Shown one piece after another: positions 38,245 through 47,501 of a stretch of 64,000 bases of DNA. Origin of the DNA: Oligoflexia bacterium. GTDB taxonomy: Bacteria; Bdellovibrionota_G; JANQFH01. The DNA lies in assembly GCA_028277945.1 (NCBI GenBank), contig JANQFH010000008.1, forward strand, positions 383,442 to 447,441, in the 5' to 3' direction. Each line of letters opens with the position of its first letter. Positions within the stretch are counted from its first letter, which is position 1. The translations under genes were made by a program, and so were the position numbers. Under the pieces are notes generated by a model. That model was not told the DNA's origin. It saw nothing but the letters and a program-made list of their open reading frames with translations, and did not search any database.

Positions 38245-40521
38245 ATGACAGCGAAGAGTTCAGAAACAGCACAGTCGTTGATTATCGTTGAATCTCCAGC
38301 CAAGGCCAAAACGATTGGCAAATACGTTGGGAAAAACTTTAATGTTTGCGCTTCAGTCGGACACGTTTTGGATTTGCCAAAGAGTGAACTTGGTGTCGAT
38401 ATTGAAAATGACTTTGAACCAAAGTATGAAATCATCAAAGGTAAACAAAAGTACATCACTGCCTTGAAAAAGGCCTGCAAGGACGCGACCACCATATATC
38501 TCGCCCCCGACCCAGATCGTGAAGGCGAGGCCATTGCATGGCATATCCAGCAAAGTCTTAACTCACTTGCAAAGAAAAAAAAGTTCTACCGTGTGCTGTT
38601 TAATGAGATTACCAAGACAGCGATAGAGACCGCGCTAAAGGTTCCAGGGGCTTTAGATCAGGCGAAATATGAAGCGCAGCAGACTCGGCGCATTCTTGAC
38701 CGCTTGGTCGGGTACAAGTTGAGTCCTCTGTTGTGGGAGAAGATCCGCCGTGGGCTGAGTGCTGGACGAGTGCAGTCGGTGGCATTGCGGCTTGTTTGTG
38801 ACCGAGAAAGAGAGATCGAGGCATTTACACCTGAAGAGTACTGGAGCATTGAGGTAACGCTAGCGGAGAAAGGGCAAGAGCAGACCTTTGTCGCCAAGTT
38901 AGTGGAGATTAATGGCGAAAAAGCAAAGATTGCCAATGAGACAGAAGCGTCCGCCATCAAAAGTGAATTGCAGCAACAGCGGTTCACGGTATCGAAGATC
39001 GAAGAGAAGAGTCGTTCTCGCAACCCATTTCCACCGTTTATTACCAGCCGTATGCAACAGGAGGCCTTTCGTAAGTATCGTTTTAGCGCTAAAAAAACCA
39101 TGATGTTGGCGCAGCATCTCTACGAAGGCGTGGAGCTCGGTGAGGAAGGTCCTGTAGGGTTGATTACCTATATGCGTACCGATTCGGTCCGAGTAGCACC
39201 GACAGCGTTACAGGAGGCACAGGAATTTATTCTCAAGAAGCATGGCAAAGCGTACACGCTTGAAAAGCCTCGATTGTTCAAAGTAAAAAAAGGCGCGCAA
39301 GATGCCCATGAGGCCATTCGTCCAACCTCTCTTAAGCACACGCCAGAAAGAGTTAAAACTTATTTAGATCGCGACCACTTTCGTCTTTATGAATTAATTT
39401 GGAACCGTTTTGTTGCGTCACAGATGACCTCAGCACGGTATAAACAAAAGAGCATCCACATCACGGCAGGTGACTATCTCTTAAGGGTGAGTGGCTCGAC
39501 GCTCGTTTTTGATGGTTTCTTGCTGCTCTATGATGAGAGCAAGGATGATGGCAACGGGGAAGATAAGAACGGATCGACCCTTCCCAATATCAGCGAAGGT
39601 GCCGAACTTGACCTGCACGAGGTTGAGCCGAAACAGCATTTCACCATGCCACCTCCGCGTTATTCTGAGAGCACCTTGATTCGCGAGCTGGAAGATAAAG
39701 GTGTAGGCCGACCTTCGACCTATGCCTCTATTCTCAGCAACATTCAAGGCAAAGACTATACGACCAAAGAGGGGCTCTATCTCAAGCCGTCCCAGCTAGG
39801 GCGACTCGTTACCGAACTGCTGGTGGAGAACTTTCCACACATTATTGATGTCTCTTTTACTGCTAACATGGAAGATCAGCTAGATAGCGTTGAGGCCGGC
39901 AAAGTGAATTGGAAGTCTCTTTTGCGCGAGTTCTATTCTACTTTTGCAGTGGATCTCGATAAAGCCAAGAAGGAGATGCGTAATATTAAGCGTGAGGAAG
40001 AACCCACAGACATAAGTTGTGAAAAATGCGGACAGGGCATGGTAATCAAATGGGGTAAGAACGGTTACTTTCTTGCCTGCTCTGGCTATCCCGATTGTAA
40101 GAACACCAAAGAGTTTCGTCGTAACAGCGAGGGTGGGATTGAGATTGTCGCTGACGAAAAGACGGATGTCAGGTGTGACGACTGTAGTAGCCCGATGGTG
40201 ATCAAACAGGGAAGGTTCGGTCGGTTTTTGGCCTGCAGTCGTTATCCCGAGTGTCGGGGAACGAAGTCGTTGCCCACGGGTGTTGCCTGCCCGCAGAAAG
40301 AGTGTAGCGGTGAGTTGGTCGAAAAACGGTCTCGCAATGGTAGAACGTTTTATGGGTGCAGTCGTTATCCAGATTGTACTTTTGCCCTATGGAACCGTCC
40401 GGTAGACAAACCCTGTCCTCTGTGTGAAGCACCTTTTCTCATTGAGAAGATCCTTAAAGCCGGCCACTTTATCCAGTGCCACACCAAGGGTTGTGACCAT
40501 CAGGAAACCGTAGAGTCTTGA
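38245..40521 (+). CDS. topA: DNA topoisomerase I
   Basis: LIIVESPAKAKTIGKYVG, GLITYMRTDS active site, four C-terminal zinc-ribbon-like units. Confidence 0.97.
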   Translation: MTAKSSETAQSLIIVESPAKAKTIGKYVGKNFNVCASVGHVLDLPKSELGVDIENDFEPKYEIIKGKQKYITALKKACKDATTIYLAPDPDREGEAIAWHIQQSLNSLAKKKKFYRVLFNEITKTAIETALKVPGALDQAKYEAQQTRRILDRLVGYKLSPLLWEKIRRGLSAGRVQSVALRLVCDREREIEAFTPEEYWSIEVTLAEKGQEQTFVAKLVEINGEKAKIANETEASAIKSELQQQRFTVSKIEEKSRSRNPFPPFITSRMQQEAFRKYRFSAKKTMMLAQHLYEGVELGEEGPVGLITYMRTDSVRVAPTALQEAQEFILKKHGKAYTLEKPRLFKVKKGAQDAHEAIRPTSLKHTPERVKTYLDRDHFRLYELIWNRFVASQMTSARYKQKSIHITAGDYLLRVSGSTLVFDGFLLLYDESKDDGNGEDKNGSTLPNISEGAELDLHEVEPKQHFTMPPPRYSESTLIRELEDKGVGRPSTYASILSNIQGKDYTTKEGLYLKPSQLGRLVTELLVENFPHIIDVSFTANMEDQLDSVEAGKVNWKSLLREFYSTFAVDLDKAKKEMRNIKREEEPTDISCEKCGQGMVIKWGKNGYFLACSGYPDCKNTKEFRRNSEGGIEIVADEKTDVRCDDCSSPMVIKQGRFGRFLACSRYPECRGTKSLPTGVACPQKECSGELVEKRSRNGRTFYGCSRYPDCTFALWNRPVDKPCPLCEAPFLIEKILKAGHFIQCHTKGCDHQETVES

Positions 40522-40574
40522 ACCGTACGTTGGCGACTTAGCCGGACTTCGCTTAGACGATAGAAATTGAGATT

Positions 40575-41570
40575 ATGAAGAAGGTATATAGTTCCTTCAG
40601 TGCTGTAGAAGCCCACATGATAGTGGATGCGCTTTCATCTGCAGGCATAGAGTCCTCTGTGCGAGATGAGCATAGCCAGGGTATGGCGTGTGGAGTCGCT
40701 GTTTGGGTCGCGCACGAGCGCGATGAGAAAAAGGCAAATGAAGTTATTGCGGAAATCAATGCTCAGGATGCCAACCTTCACAAAAAGAAAAAGGGCGAGA
40801 AGGAAATAGGTCTTTTCTGGCTAGGATTAGTGATTGGGATAATCCTGACGCTACTTGTTGGCATGGTCAAGTTCGCTTATCAACAGAGAGGTATAAACAG
40901 TAAATTGCAAAGCGAGTGGGATACAAACGAAGACGGGAAGGTGGATGTTTGGGATCAGTATTCAAATGGTGAAATGATAGAGCGTTTGTGGGACGAAAAT
41001 TTTGACGGTAAGGTAGACAGATGGACCTACTATAAAGAAGGGGAACTACAAAGAGAAGAGATTGATAGGGACCGAGACGGACAGATTGACAGCTGGCTGC
41101 AATATACGGACGGTAGTCTCGTCATGAAATCTTTTGACTCTAACTTTGACGGCAAACCAAATAGTTGGGTGTACGTAAAAAACGGACAAACCGAAAAGGA
41201 AGAAATGGATACCAATTTTGATGGCAATGTCGACACGCGGTACTATTATGAAAACAATGTTCTTGTTCGCGTAGAGTACGACGCAGATTTCGATGGAAAT
41301 ACTGATTCATGGGAGTTTTACAAGAATCGGCAAATGGCCAAGGCTCATTATGACAATGACCGAGACGGAAGAGTAGACGAAATCTCCACATTTAAATCCG
41401 GCAGACTTGTTGAGAGGAAATGGTCCTACAGAAACGATGACATCTTTGATAAGCGGGCGAAGTATAAACATGGTCGGAAGTTAAGAGAATCCTATGACTA
41501 CAACCGCGATGGTATCTTTGAAAAAGAAGTTGATTTGGATGAATTTGAACGACCAATTAAAAGCGATTAA
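40575..41570 (+). CDS. DUF2007-like domain + TM helix + tandem 24-aa Ca2+-loop-like repeats
   Basis: N-term MKKVYSSFSAVEAHMIVDALSSAGIESSVRDEHSQG; TM GLFWLGLVIGIILTLLVGMV; repeats DTNEDGKVDVW.., DENFDGKVDRW.., DRDRDGQIDSW.. every 72 nt from 40920. Confidence 0.75.
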   Translation: MKKVYSSFSAVEAHMIVDALSSAGIESSVRDEHSQGMACGVAVWVAHERDEKKANEVIAEINAQDANLHKKKKGEKEIGLFWLGLVIGIILTLLVGMVKFAYQQRGINSKLQSEWDTNEDGKVDVWDQYSNGEMIERLWDENFDGKVDRWTYYKEGELQREEIDRDRDGQIDSWLQYTDGSLVMKSFDSNFDGKPNSWVYVKNGQTEKEEMDTNFDGNVDTRYYYENNVLVRVEYDADFDGNTDSWEFYKNRQMAKAHYDNDRDGRVDEISTFKSGRLVERKWSYRNDDIFDKRAKYKHGRKLRESYDYNRDGIFEKEVDLDEFERPIKSD

Positions 41571-41657
41571 GTTTGACAGCTGCCCATACCCTACATTACT
41601 ATAGGCGCGAGTTGGCAAAATCTGTAATTTTGTCAATAATTTCAATGAGTTCTGAGA

Positions 41658-42830
41658 GTGGAAGCGGCTGTTATCGTTAGTGCCCAGCGCACCCCAATTG
41701 GCTCCTTTCTAGGCTCGCTCGCCAGTTTGACCGCGCCGCAACTCGGCAGTGTGGCGATTAGAGCAGCGATTGAGCGTAGCAAGTTCAAACCAGAACAGGT
41801 GGATCAAGTCTTCATGGGCCATGTGCTCACTGCTGGAGTGGGGCAGGCGCCTGCGAGGCAAGCCTCTCTGGGTGCGGGATTGCCGGTAAGCGTTGGGGCA
41901 ACGACGGTCAACAAGGTGTGTGGGTCAGGTCTTATGGCCGTGCATTTGGCCAGCCAGGCGATTCGTTTAGGGGAGATGCAAGTGGTGGTGGCTGGCGGGA
42001 TGGAGAGCATGAGTCATGCGCCTTATCTGTTGCAAGGTGCACGCGCCGGTCTAAAGTTTGGCCATGGCAAGCTTGTCGATGCGATGATTCACGATGGGCT
42101 TTGGGATGTCTACAATGATTTTCACATGGGCTGTGCCGCAGAGCTCTGTGCTCGCGAGCACAAGGTCTCTAGAGAAGATCAGGACAACTTTGCCAAAGAG
42201 AGCTATAGCCGCGCATTGCATGCCAGCAAAGAAGGCCTGTTTAACGATGAGCTAGTGCCGGTTGAGGTGAAAAGCAAAAAAGCGGTTGTTACGGTAGTAG
42301 AAGACGAAGAACCAACACGTTTCAAACCGGAGAAGGTCGCCGCATTGAAACCTGCCTTTGAGAAGTCAGGCACGGTGACTGCGGCAAACGCCTCCTCGAT
42401 CAACGATGGCGCTGCTGCCGTTGTAGTTACCTCTGAAAAAGCTGCAGCTGCTAGCGGTTGTGAAATTCTAGGACGAATCCGCGGATTTGCCAACACGCCT
42501 ATGGAGCCAGAGTGGTTTACCATTGCACCTGTAGAGGCGATCCGCAAGCTTTTGCAGCAAGCGGACCTCAAGACTGGAGATATCGATCTATTTGAGATCA
42601 ACGAAGCCTTTGCTGTAGTGGCGTTGGCAATATCGCGGCAACTTGACCTCGATGCCACGAAGGTCAACGTGCGTGGTGGAGCTGTAGCATTAGGCCATCC
42701 CATTGGTGCGAGTGGCACACGTATTCTCGTAACCCTGCTCCATGCCATGAAGCAGATGCAAAGCCGGTTTGGTGTGGCGGCAATCTGTTTGGGTGGTGGT
42801 GAGGCAGTGGCTATGTTAGTGGAAAGGTAG
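41658..42830 (+). CDS. Acetyl-CoA C-acetyltransferase (thiolase)
   Basis: VNKVCGSGLMAVHLA, NEAFAVVALA, GGAVALGHPIGASG, CLGGGE. Confidence 0.95.
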   Translation: MEAAVIVSAQRTPIGSFLGSLASLTAPQLGSVAIRAAIERSKFKPEQVDQVFMGHVLTAGVGQAPARQASLGAGLPVSVGATTVNKVCGSGLMAVHLASQAIRLGEMQVVVAGGMESMSHAPYLLQGARAGLKFGHGKLVDAMIHDGLWDVYNDFHMGCAAELCAREHKVSREDQDNFAKESYSRALHASKEGLFNDELVPVEVKSKKAVVTVVEDEEPTRFKPEKVAALKPAFEKSGTVTAANASSINDGAAAVVVTSEKAAAASGCEILGRIRGFANTPMEPEWFTIAPVEAIRKLLQQADLKTGDIDLFEINEAFAVVALAISRQLDLDATKVNVRGGAVALGHPIGASGTRILVTLLHAMKQMQSRFGVAAICLGGGEAVAMLVER

Positions 42831-42838
42831 AACAGGCT

Positions 42839-43690
42839 GTGGTTCAGGTTGCAGTAGTCGGCAGTGGTCAAATGGGCAGTGGTATTGCCCAGGTATTGGC
42901 AACCAACACCGACAAGGAAGTTTTTCTTTACGACATTTCTGCAGCGGCAGTGAGCCAGGCAAGAGATAGTATTACGGCTAGCCTGCGTAAGTTGACTGAT
43001 AAAGGCAAGCTTCCCAAGGAGCGTGTTGATCGGGCCATGGGGCAGTTGCAGTTTGTCACAGACTTGCCAGCACTACAACGCTCTGTCTTTTTTATTGAGG
43101 CAATCGTTGAAAATGCTGCGGCAAAAACGGAGTTGTTTCAAGAGCTAGATCGTATTGCAGAACCTCAGGCAATTTTTGCCTCCAACACCTCTTCCATTCC
43201 CATCTCCACATTAGCGAAAGCCACTAAACGGCCAGAGAAAGTCATTGGCATGCACTTTATGAATCCCGTACCGCTTATGAGTTTGGTCGAGGTTATTCGC
43301 AGCCCACAAACCTCAGATGATACCTACAACACGACCTGTACGCTTGCAAAGGAGATGGGTAAAGAGACGGTCTGCAGCAAAGATGTAGCTGGATTCATTG
43401 TTAACCGTATTCTGATGCCGATGATCAACGAGGCTTTCTTTGTTTTGCATGACGGCATTGCCACAGCTGCCGACATTGACCAAGCAATGAAGCTTGGTAC
43501 CAACCAACCCATGGGGCCCTTAGCCCTCGCGGACCTCGTGGGTCTTGATACCTGTCTTTTCATTTTGGAGGTGCTGTACCGTGACCTGAAGGATCCCAAG
43601 TTTCGTCCCTGCCCACTCTTACAACAGTTGGTGAATGACGGATTTTACGGTCGTAAGAGTGGCCGAGGTGTTTTTCACTATGAGCGCTGA
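42839..43690 (+). CDS. 3-hydroxyacyl/3-hydroxybutyryl-CoA dehydrogenase
   Basis: VAVVGSGQMGSGIAQVLA; MHFMNPVPLMSLVEVI; GTNQPMGPLALADLVGLD. Confidence 0.95.
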   Translation: MVQVAVVGSGQMGSGIAQVLATNTDKEVFLYDISAAAVSQARDSITASLRKLTDKGKLPKERVDRAMGQLQFVTDLPALQRSVFFIEAIVENAAAKTELFQELDRIAEPQAIFASNTSSIPISTLAKATKRPEKVIGMHFMNPVPLMSLVEVIRSPQTSDDTYNTTCTLAKEMGKETVCSKDVAGFIVNRILMPMINEAFFVLHDGIATAADIDQAMKLGTNQPMGPLALADLVGLDTCLFILEVLYRDLKDPKFRPCPLLQQLVNDGFYGRKSGRGVFHYER

Positions 43691-44474
43691 ATATACAGAA
43701 TTTCAATATCCACGTACGACGGTGGACAATGGCATTGCTACGGTGACCTTCACTGATCCAAACAGCCTGAATGCGATCACCCCGACGGCCATAGGAGAGT
43801 TATCAGCACTCCTGCAAAAGATTCGTCGAGATCGCTCTATTGAAGTCGTGGTTTTTACAGGTGCAGGAGAAAAGGCATTTATTGCCGGTGCGGATATTAA
43901 GAGTATGTTGACTATGTCTACGGCAGACGCACAACGATTTTGTCGGGCAGGCCAAGAGCTGTTAAATGCCATTGAAGACCTACCGCAACCAACCGTTGCC
44001 GCTGTCAATGGTTTTGCCCTTGGTGGCGGTTGTGAGGTGGTCCTTGCCTGTGACCTTGCCTATGCGGCAGAGAGTGCCAGATTAGGCTTGCTTGAGGTGA
44101 CTCTAGGGGTCACCCCTGGTTTTGGTGGGACGGTGCGGCTTTTTCGCCGGGTTGGTGTGGGTCGTGCGCGTGAGCTGATCATGACCGGTAAGATGGTTGC
44201 TGCACCGTTGGCGCTGGAAATGGGGTTGGTAGAGGCAGTTTTTCCACAATCCCAACTTATGGCAGAAGTGATGAAACTTGCAAAGGCTTTGCAAAAACCG
44301 AGTCCCCATGCCGTGCAACTTGCAAAACAGAGCATGCGTTTTGCCTTGGATCATAACAGGGAGCAGGCCCTAAAGAGAGAAGGAGAGCTATTCGTTCAGT
44401 GTTTTAACCACGCAGACCAAAAGGAAGGTATGGCTGCTTTTGTTGAAAAACGGATTCCAAACTGGAGCAGATGA
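43680..44474 (+). CDS. Enoyl-CoA hydratase/crotonase
   Basis: GAGEKAFIAGADIKSM, NGFALGGGCEVVLACDLAYA; start trimmed to ATG 43680 overlapping upstream stop. Confidence 0.93.
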   Translation: MSAEYTEFQYPRTTVDNGIATVTFTDPNSLNAITPTAIGELSALLQKIRRDRSIEVVVFTGAGEKAFIAGADIKSMLTMSTADAQRFCRAGQELLNAIEDLPQPTVAAVNGFALGGGCEVVLACDLAYAAESARLGLLEVTLGVTPGFGGTVRLFRRVGVGRARELIMTGKMVAAPLALEMGLVEAVFPQSQLMAEVMKLAKALQKPSPHAVQLAKQSMRFALDHNREQALKREGELFVQCFNHADQKEGMAAFVEKRIPNWSR

Positions 44475-45637
44475 TGAAGTACGATCTAGCTGAAGAACAG
44501 AGGTTGTTGCGAGAGTCGATTCGTGAGTTTGTGGAGCATGAGATTATTCCACATGCAGGGGAATGGGATAAGCAGCATAGATTCCCGAGTGAGGTTATTC
44601 AAAAGTGTGCCGAGATGGGACTTGCGGGTGTCATGGTTCCCAAGGAGCTCGGTGGTGCTGGCTTGACGACATTAGACTACGTCATAGCGACGGAGGAAAT
44701 CTCTCGAGGTTGTGCCAGTACGGGTGTCATTCTTTCGGTGAACAACTCGCTTGTTTTAGATCCGCTGATGCGTTTTGGCAACGAAGCCCAAAAACAGAAA
44801 TATATACCCCCGTTAGCTTCCGGTGAGCAACTTGGTTGTTTCGGCCTCACCGAACCCGCAGCAGGTTCCGATGCAGGAAGTCAAAAGACGGTTTATCGGG
44901 AAGAAGACGATTGTTTTTTGATTAATGGAACGAAAAACTTCATTACCAACGGACCACAGGCAGATGTCTGCATACTGTTTGCCAGCAAAGATCCCTCTTT
45001 GGGGAATAAAGGTCTAACGGCATTTATTACCGAGAGCGGGTTTGCTGGTTTTAACCGAGGTAAAGCCGAGAACAAGATGGGCATCTGCGCTTCTGGGACT
45101 AGCACGATCACTGTCGATAATCTGCGGGTGCCGAAGGAGAATCGGCTCGGTGCCGAGGGCGAAGGCTTTAAGATTGCGATGTCGACTCTCGATGGCGGGC
45201 GTATTGGTATTGCTGCTCAAGCCGTGGGTATTGCTCAGGCTGCCTTAGAAGCAGCGCAGAGCTATGCTGGTGAGAGGGTGCAGTTTGGCCGGCCCATCGC
45301 TTCGTTTCAAGGGCTACGCTGGATGCTTGCTGACATGGCAGTCACTGTAGACGCAGCCCGGCTATTAACCTGGAAAGCCGCTGTGGTTAGGGATCGCGGT
45401 GAGCGCTATACCTTTGAAGCGTCACAGGCCAAGCTTTTTGCCAGCGAGACCGCCAACCGGGTTGCTGATAGGGCGGTGCAAATTCATGGTGGCTACGGAT
45501 ACATCAAGGAGTATCCCGTAGAACGCTTTTTTCGTGATGCCAAGATAACTGGAATCTATGAGGGTACAAGCGAGATTCAGCGACTGGTTGTTGCGCAGAA
45601 GATTCTCAAGGATCATTCGTTAGTTTGTAACGCGTAG
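44471..45637 (+). CDS. Acyl-CoA dehydrogenase (short-chain type)
   Basis: CFGLTEPAAGSDAGSQKT, KNFITNGPQADVCILFA, IHGGYGYIKEYPVERFFRDAKITGIYEGTSEIQRLVVA. Confidence 0.95.
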   Translation: MMKYDLAEEQRLLRESIREFVEHEIIPHAGEWDKQHRFPSEVIQKCAEMGLAGVMVPKELGGAGLTTLDYVIATEEISRGCASTGVILSVNNSLVLDPLMRFGNEAQKQKYIPPLASGEQLGCFGLTEPAAGSDAGSQKTVYREEDDCFLINGTKNFITNGPQADVCILFASKDPSLGNKGLTAFITESGFAGFNRGKAENKMGICASGTSTITVDNLRVPKENRLGAEGEGFKIAMSTLDGGRIGIAAQAVGIAQAALEAAQSYAGERVQFGRPIASFQGLRWMLADMAVTVDAARLLTWKAAVVRDRGERYTFEASQAKLFASETANRVADRAVQIHGGYGYIKEYPVERFFRDAKITGIYEGTSEIQRLVVAQKILKDHSLVCNA

Positions 45638-45644
45638 ACTAAGC

Positions 45645-46028
45645 CTAGTTTTCTTTTTTAGATTTTTGATCGTCGCTCTCGTCTTTGGGCAGAAGCTCCT
45701 TGAGTGATTTTTTGCTACACTTGCCTAGAGTCTCCAGCCAGTGATAACCACATTTTTCGCAGATATCAGCCAATTTCACATCAGCACAGCTATCTAAATC
45801 AGCACTAAAGCCGCAGATTGTCCGGCCACTACGACCAATGGGTTTGGACTTTTTGCCCTTTTCACAGGTCTTCACGTTCATGGGTTCGGCAAAGACGCTC
45901 TTGATCTGTTCACCTTCCATTTCAACGCCAAAACAACAGACATCACCACTCAGTGGCGGGTTCTGAGCCTCCGCACCGAGGCTGGCAAAGAAGCAAAGCA
46001 TAACCAATATGCCGCGTGTAAGTTTCAT
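45645..46028 (-). CDS. Hypothetical exported Cys-rich protein
   Basis: Signal-like MKLTRGILVMLCFFASLGAEA; several Cys; longer ORF start lies inside the adjacent MITE-like element. Confidence 0.5.
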   Translation of the reverse strand: MKLTRGILVMLCFFASLGAEAQNPPLSGDVCCFGVEMEGEQIKSVFAEPMNVKTCEKGKKSKPIGRSGRTICGFSADLDSCADVKLADICEKCGYHWLETLGKCSKKSLKELLPKDESDDQKSKKEN

Positions 46029-46059
46029 AGCTGTCTCCTCATATAGTGAATTCATTACT

Positions 46060-46325
46060 AGTGTCCTGTCCCACGAATATTCTGTCAATTCTTTCCACGT
46101 TTCCTCTATAGGCGTGTCCAACCAAGCCTTCGGCGAATGGCTCGGCTCGCTCCCCTCGCCTGCGCTTGATTTCGCCTCAGGCTGGTTAGACACGCCTGCA
46201 GAGCTGTCGGTGAATGGGTTGCGTAGATATAGCGTACTGGTGGAGCGCCGGAGCGTAGCAAAACAACCCAGTTGCCTCTATAGACCTAAAGACTTTGACA
46301 AAATATTTACGTGGGACAAGACAGT
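46060..46325. mobile_element. MITE-like element with ~30-bp imperfect terminal inverted repeats
   Basis: Left AGTGTCCTGTCCCACGAATATTCTGTCAATTCTTT; right (revcomp) ACTGTCTTGTCCCACGTAAATATTTTGTCAAAGTCTTT; nested inner IR GGCGTGTCCAACCAAGCCT (46111) / AGGCTGGTTAGACACGCC (46179-46196); no transposase; no target-site duplication seen. Confidence 0.7.
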
Positions 46326-46372
46326 GGCTGGTATCTTGCCTCTGGAAGGGAAGCATTATAAGCTGCTCAACC

Positions 46373-47332
46373 ATGATTCGCTATAAGCTTGGTGAGACGT
46401 TGCCCCAGGTTGAGGGTCTGGCACACGGTTCGGTGGTAACGGTTGGCAATTTCGATGGCCTGCACTTAGGTCACCGCATGATTCTAGAGAAGACAGTTGC
46501 CATGGCCCAATCCCAGGGCAAGGCGGCGGTGGCAGTGGTTTTTGATCCGCATCCAGCCGTTGTGTTGCGACCAGCAACCGTATTACCGCTGCTGTCTACG
46601 GTGGCGGAACGCTATCAAACCATGACCTGTTGGGGAGTGGCATCAGTCGTTTGCTTAGAGTTTACGCGCGAACTATCGTTGCTTACAGCTAGAGAGTTTT
46701 GTCAAAAGATCCTCAAGCAGTGGCTCAAAATGGAGCTGTTGTGTGTGGGGCAGGGTTTCCGACTCGGGCATAAGCGTCAAGGAGATGAAACAGAGTTGCG
46801 CGGTATTGGCAGCGAGATCGGATTTCAGACGCACTTTTTGCCGCCCTATGTGGTTGCTGGTGCTGTGGTTTCTAGCTCGCGCATTCGCGATGTCCTGCTC
46901 CAAGGTGCGGTCGAAGAGGCGGCCACCCTATTGGGTCATCCCTATGTGATTCGAGGTCAGGTGGTGCAGGGGGAGCAGCGTGGTAGGAGCCTTGGTTTTC
47001 CGACCGCCAACCTGCAGATCGAAGCCAATCGGCTGTTGCCGGCGCGAGGGGTTTATGCGACGACCGTCACCTGCCAAGGCCAGAGCTTTAATGCCGTAAC
47101 CAATGTAGGCCACCGACCTACCTTTGACAAACCAGAGCAGCTGCATGTTGAATCTTATCTGCTTGATTTTCAGGGAGATCTCTATGGTGAGCAATGTGCG
47201 CTGGCCTTTGCGGCGCGGCTGCGCGATGAACAGACCTTTCAAGACCCACAGGCACTGCAACAGGCTATCTCCACTGATATTGCCTCTGCCAGAGCGTTCT
47301 TTGCGCAGGTGGGCTCTACTCGGGGCCTGTAG
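46373..47332 (+). CDS. ribF: Bifunctional riboflavin kinase/FAD synthetase
   Basis: VVTVGNFDGLHLGHRMIL; SSSRIRDVLLQG; GRSLGFPTANL; start placed at ATG 46373 outside the MITE. Confidence 0.94.
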   Translation: MIRYKLGETLPQVEGLAHGSVVTVGNFDGLHLGHRMILEKTVAMAQSQGKAAVAVVFDPHPAVVLRPATVLPLLSTVAERYQTMTCWGVASVVCLEFTRELSLLTAREFCQKILKQWLKMELLCVGQGFRLGHKRQGDETELRGIGSEIGFQTHFLPPYVVAGAVVSSSRIRDVLLQGAVEEAATLLGHPYVIRGQVVQGEQRGRSLGFPTANLQIEANRLLPARGVYATTVTCQGQSFNAVTNVGHRPTFDKPEQLHVESYLLDFQGDLYGEQCALAFAARLRDEQTFQDPQALQQAISTDIASARAFFAQVGSTRGL

Positions 47333-47501
47333 CCCCATTGCCGTTCCTCGGTTGACAAAAATTGTCAACGCTGTTATTGTAAATATATTGCATTATCCGG
47401 TGGTTACCTCATCTTCACCGTGTTCAACAACTTTCATTACGAGTTCGTCAAAATCCGAAAGTCCTGTTTGCTGGGATCCTGAATAAAGGGGGAATCGATA
47501 T

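Noticed and set aside
40920-41567. 72-nt periodic DNA considered as a CRISPR-like or satellite repeat
   Set aside because: Periodicity is at the protein level (24-aa repeats) within an intact ORF; DNA copies are diverged
42203-42871. 222-aa minus-strand ORF
   Set aside because: Antisense to the thiolase gene; compositionally a shadow ORF
46330-46372. FMN riboswitch upstream of ribF
   Set aside because: The upstream region is the MITE-like element; no RFN-element consensus was seen
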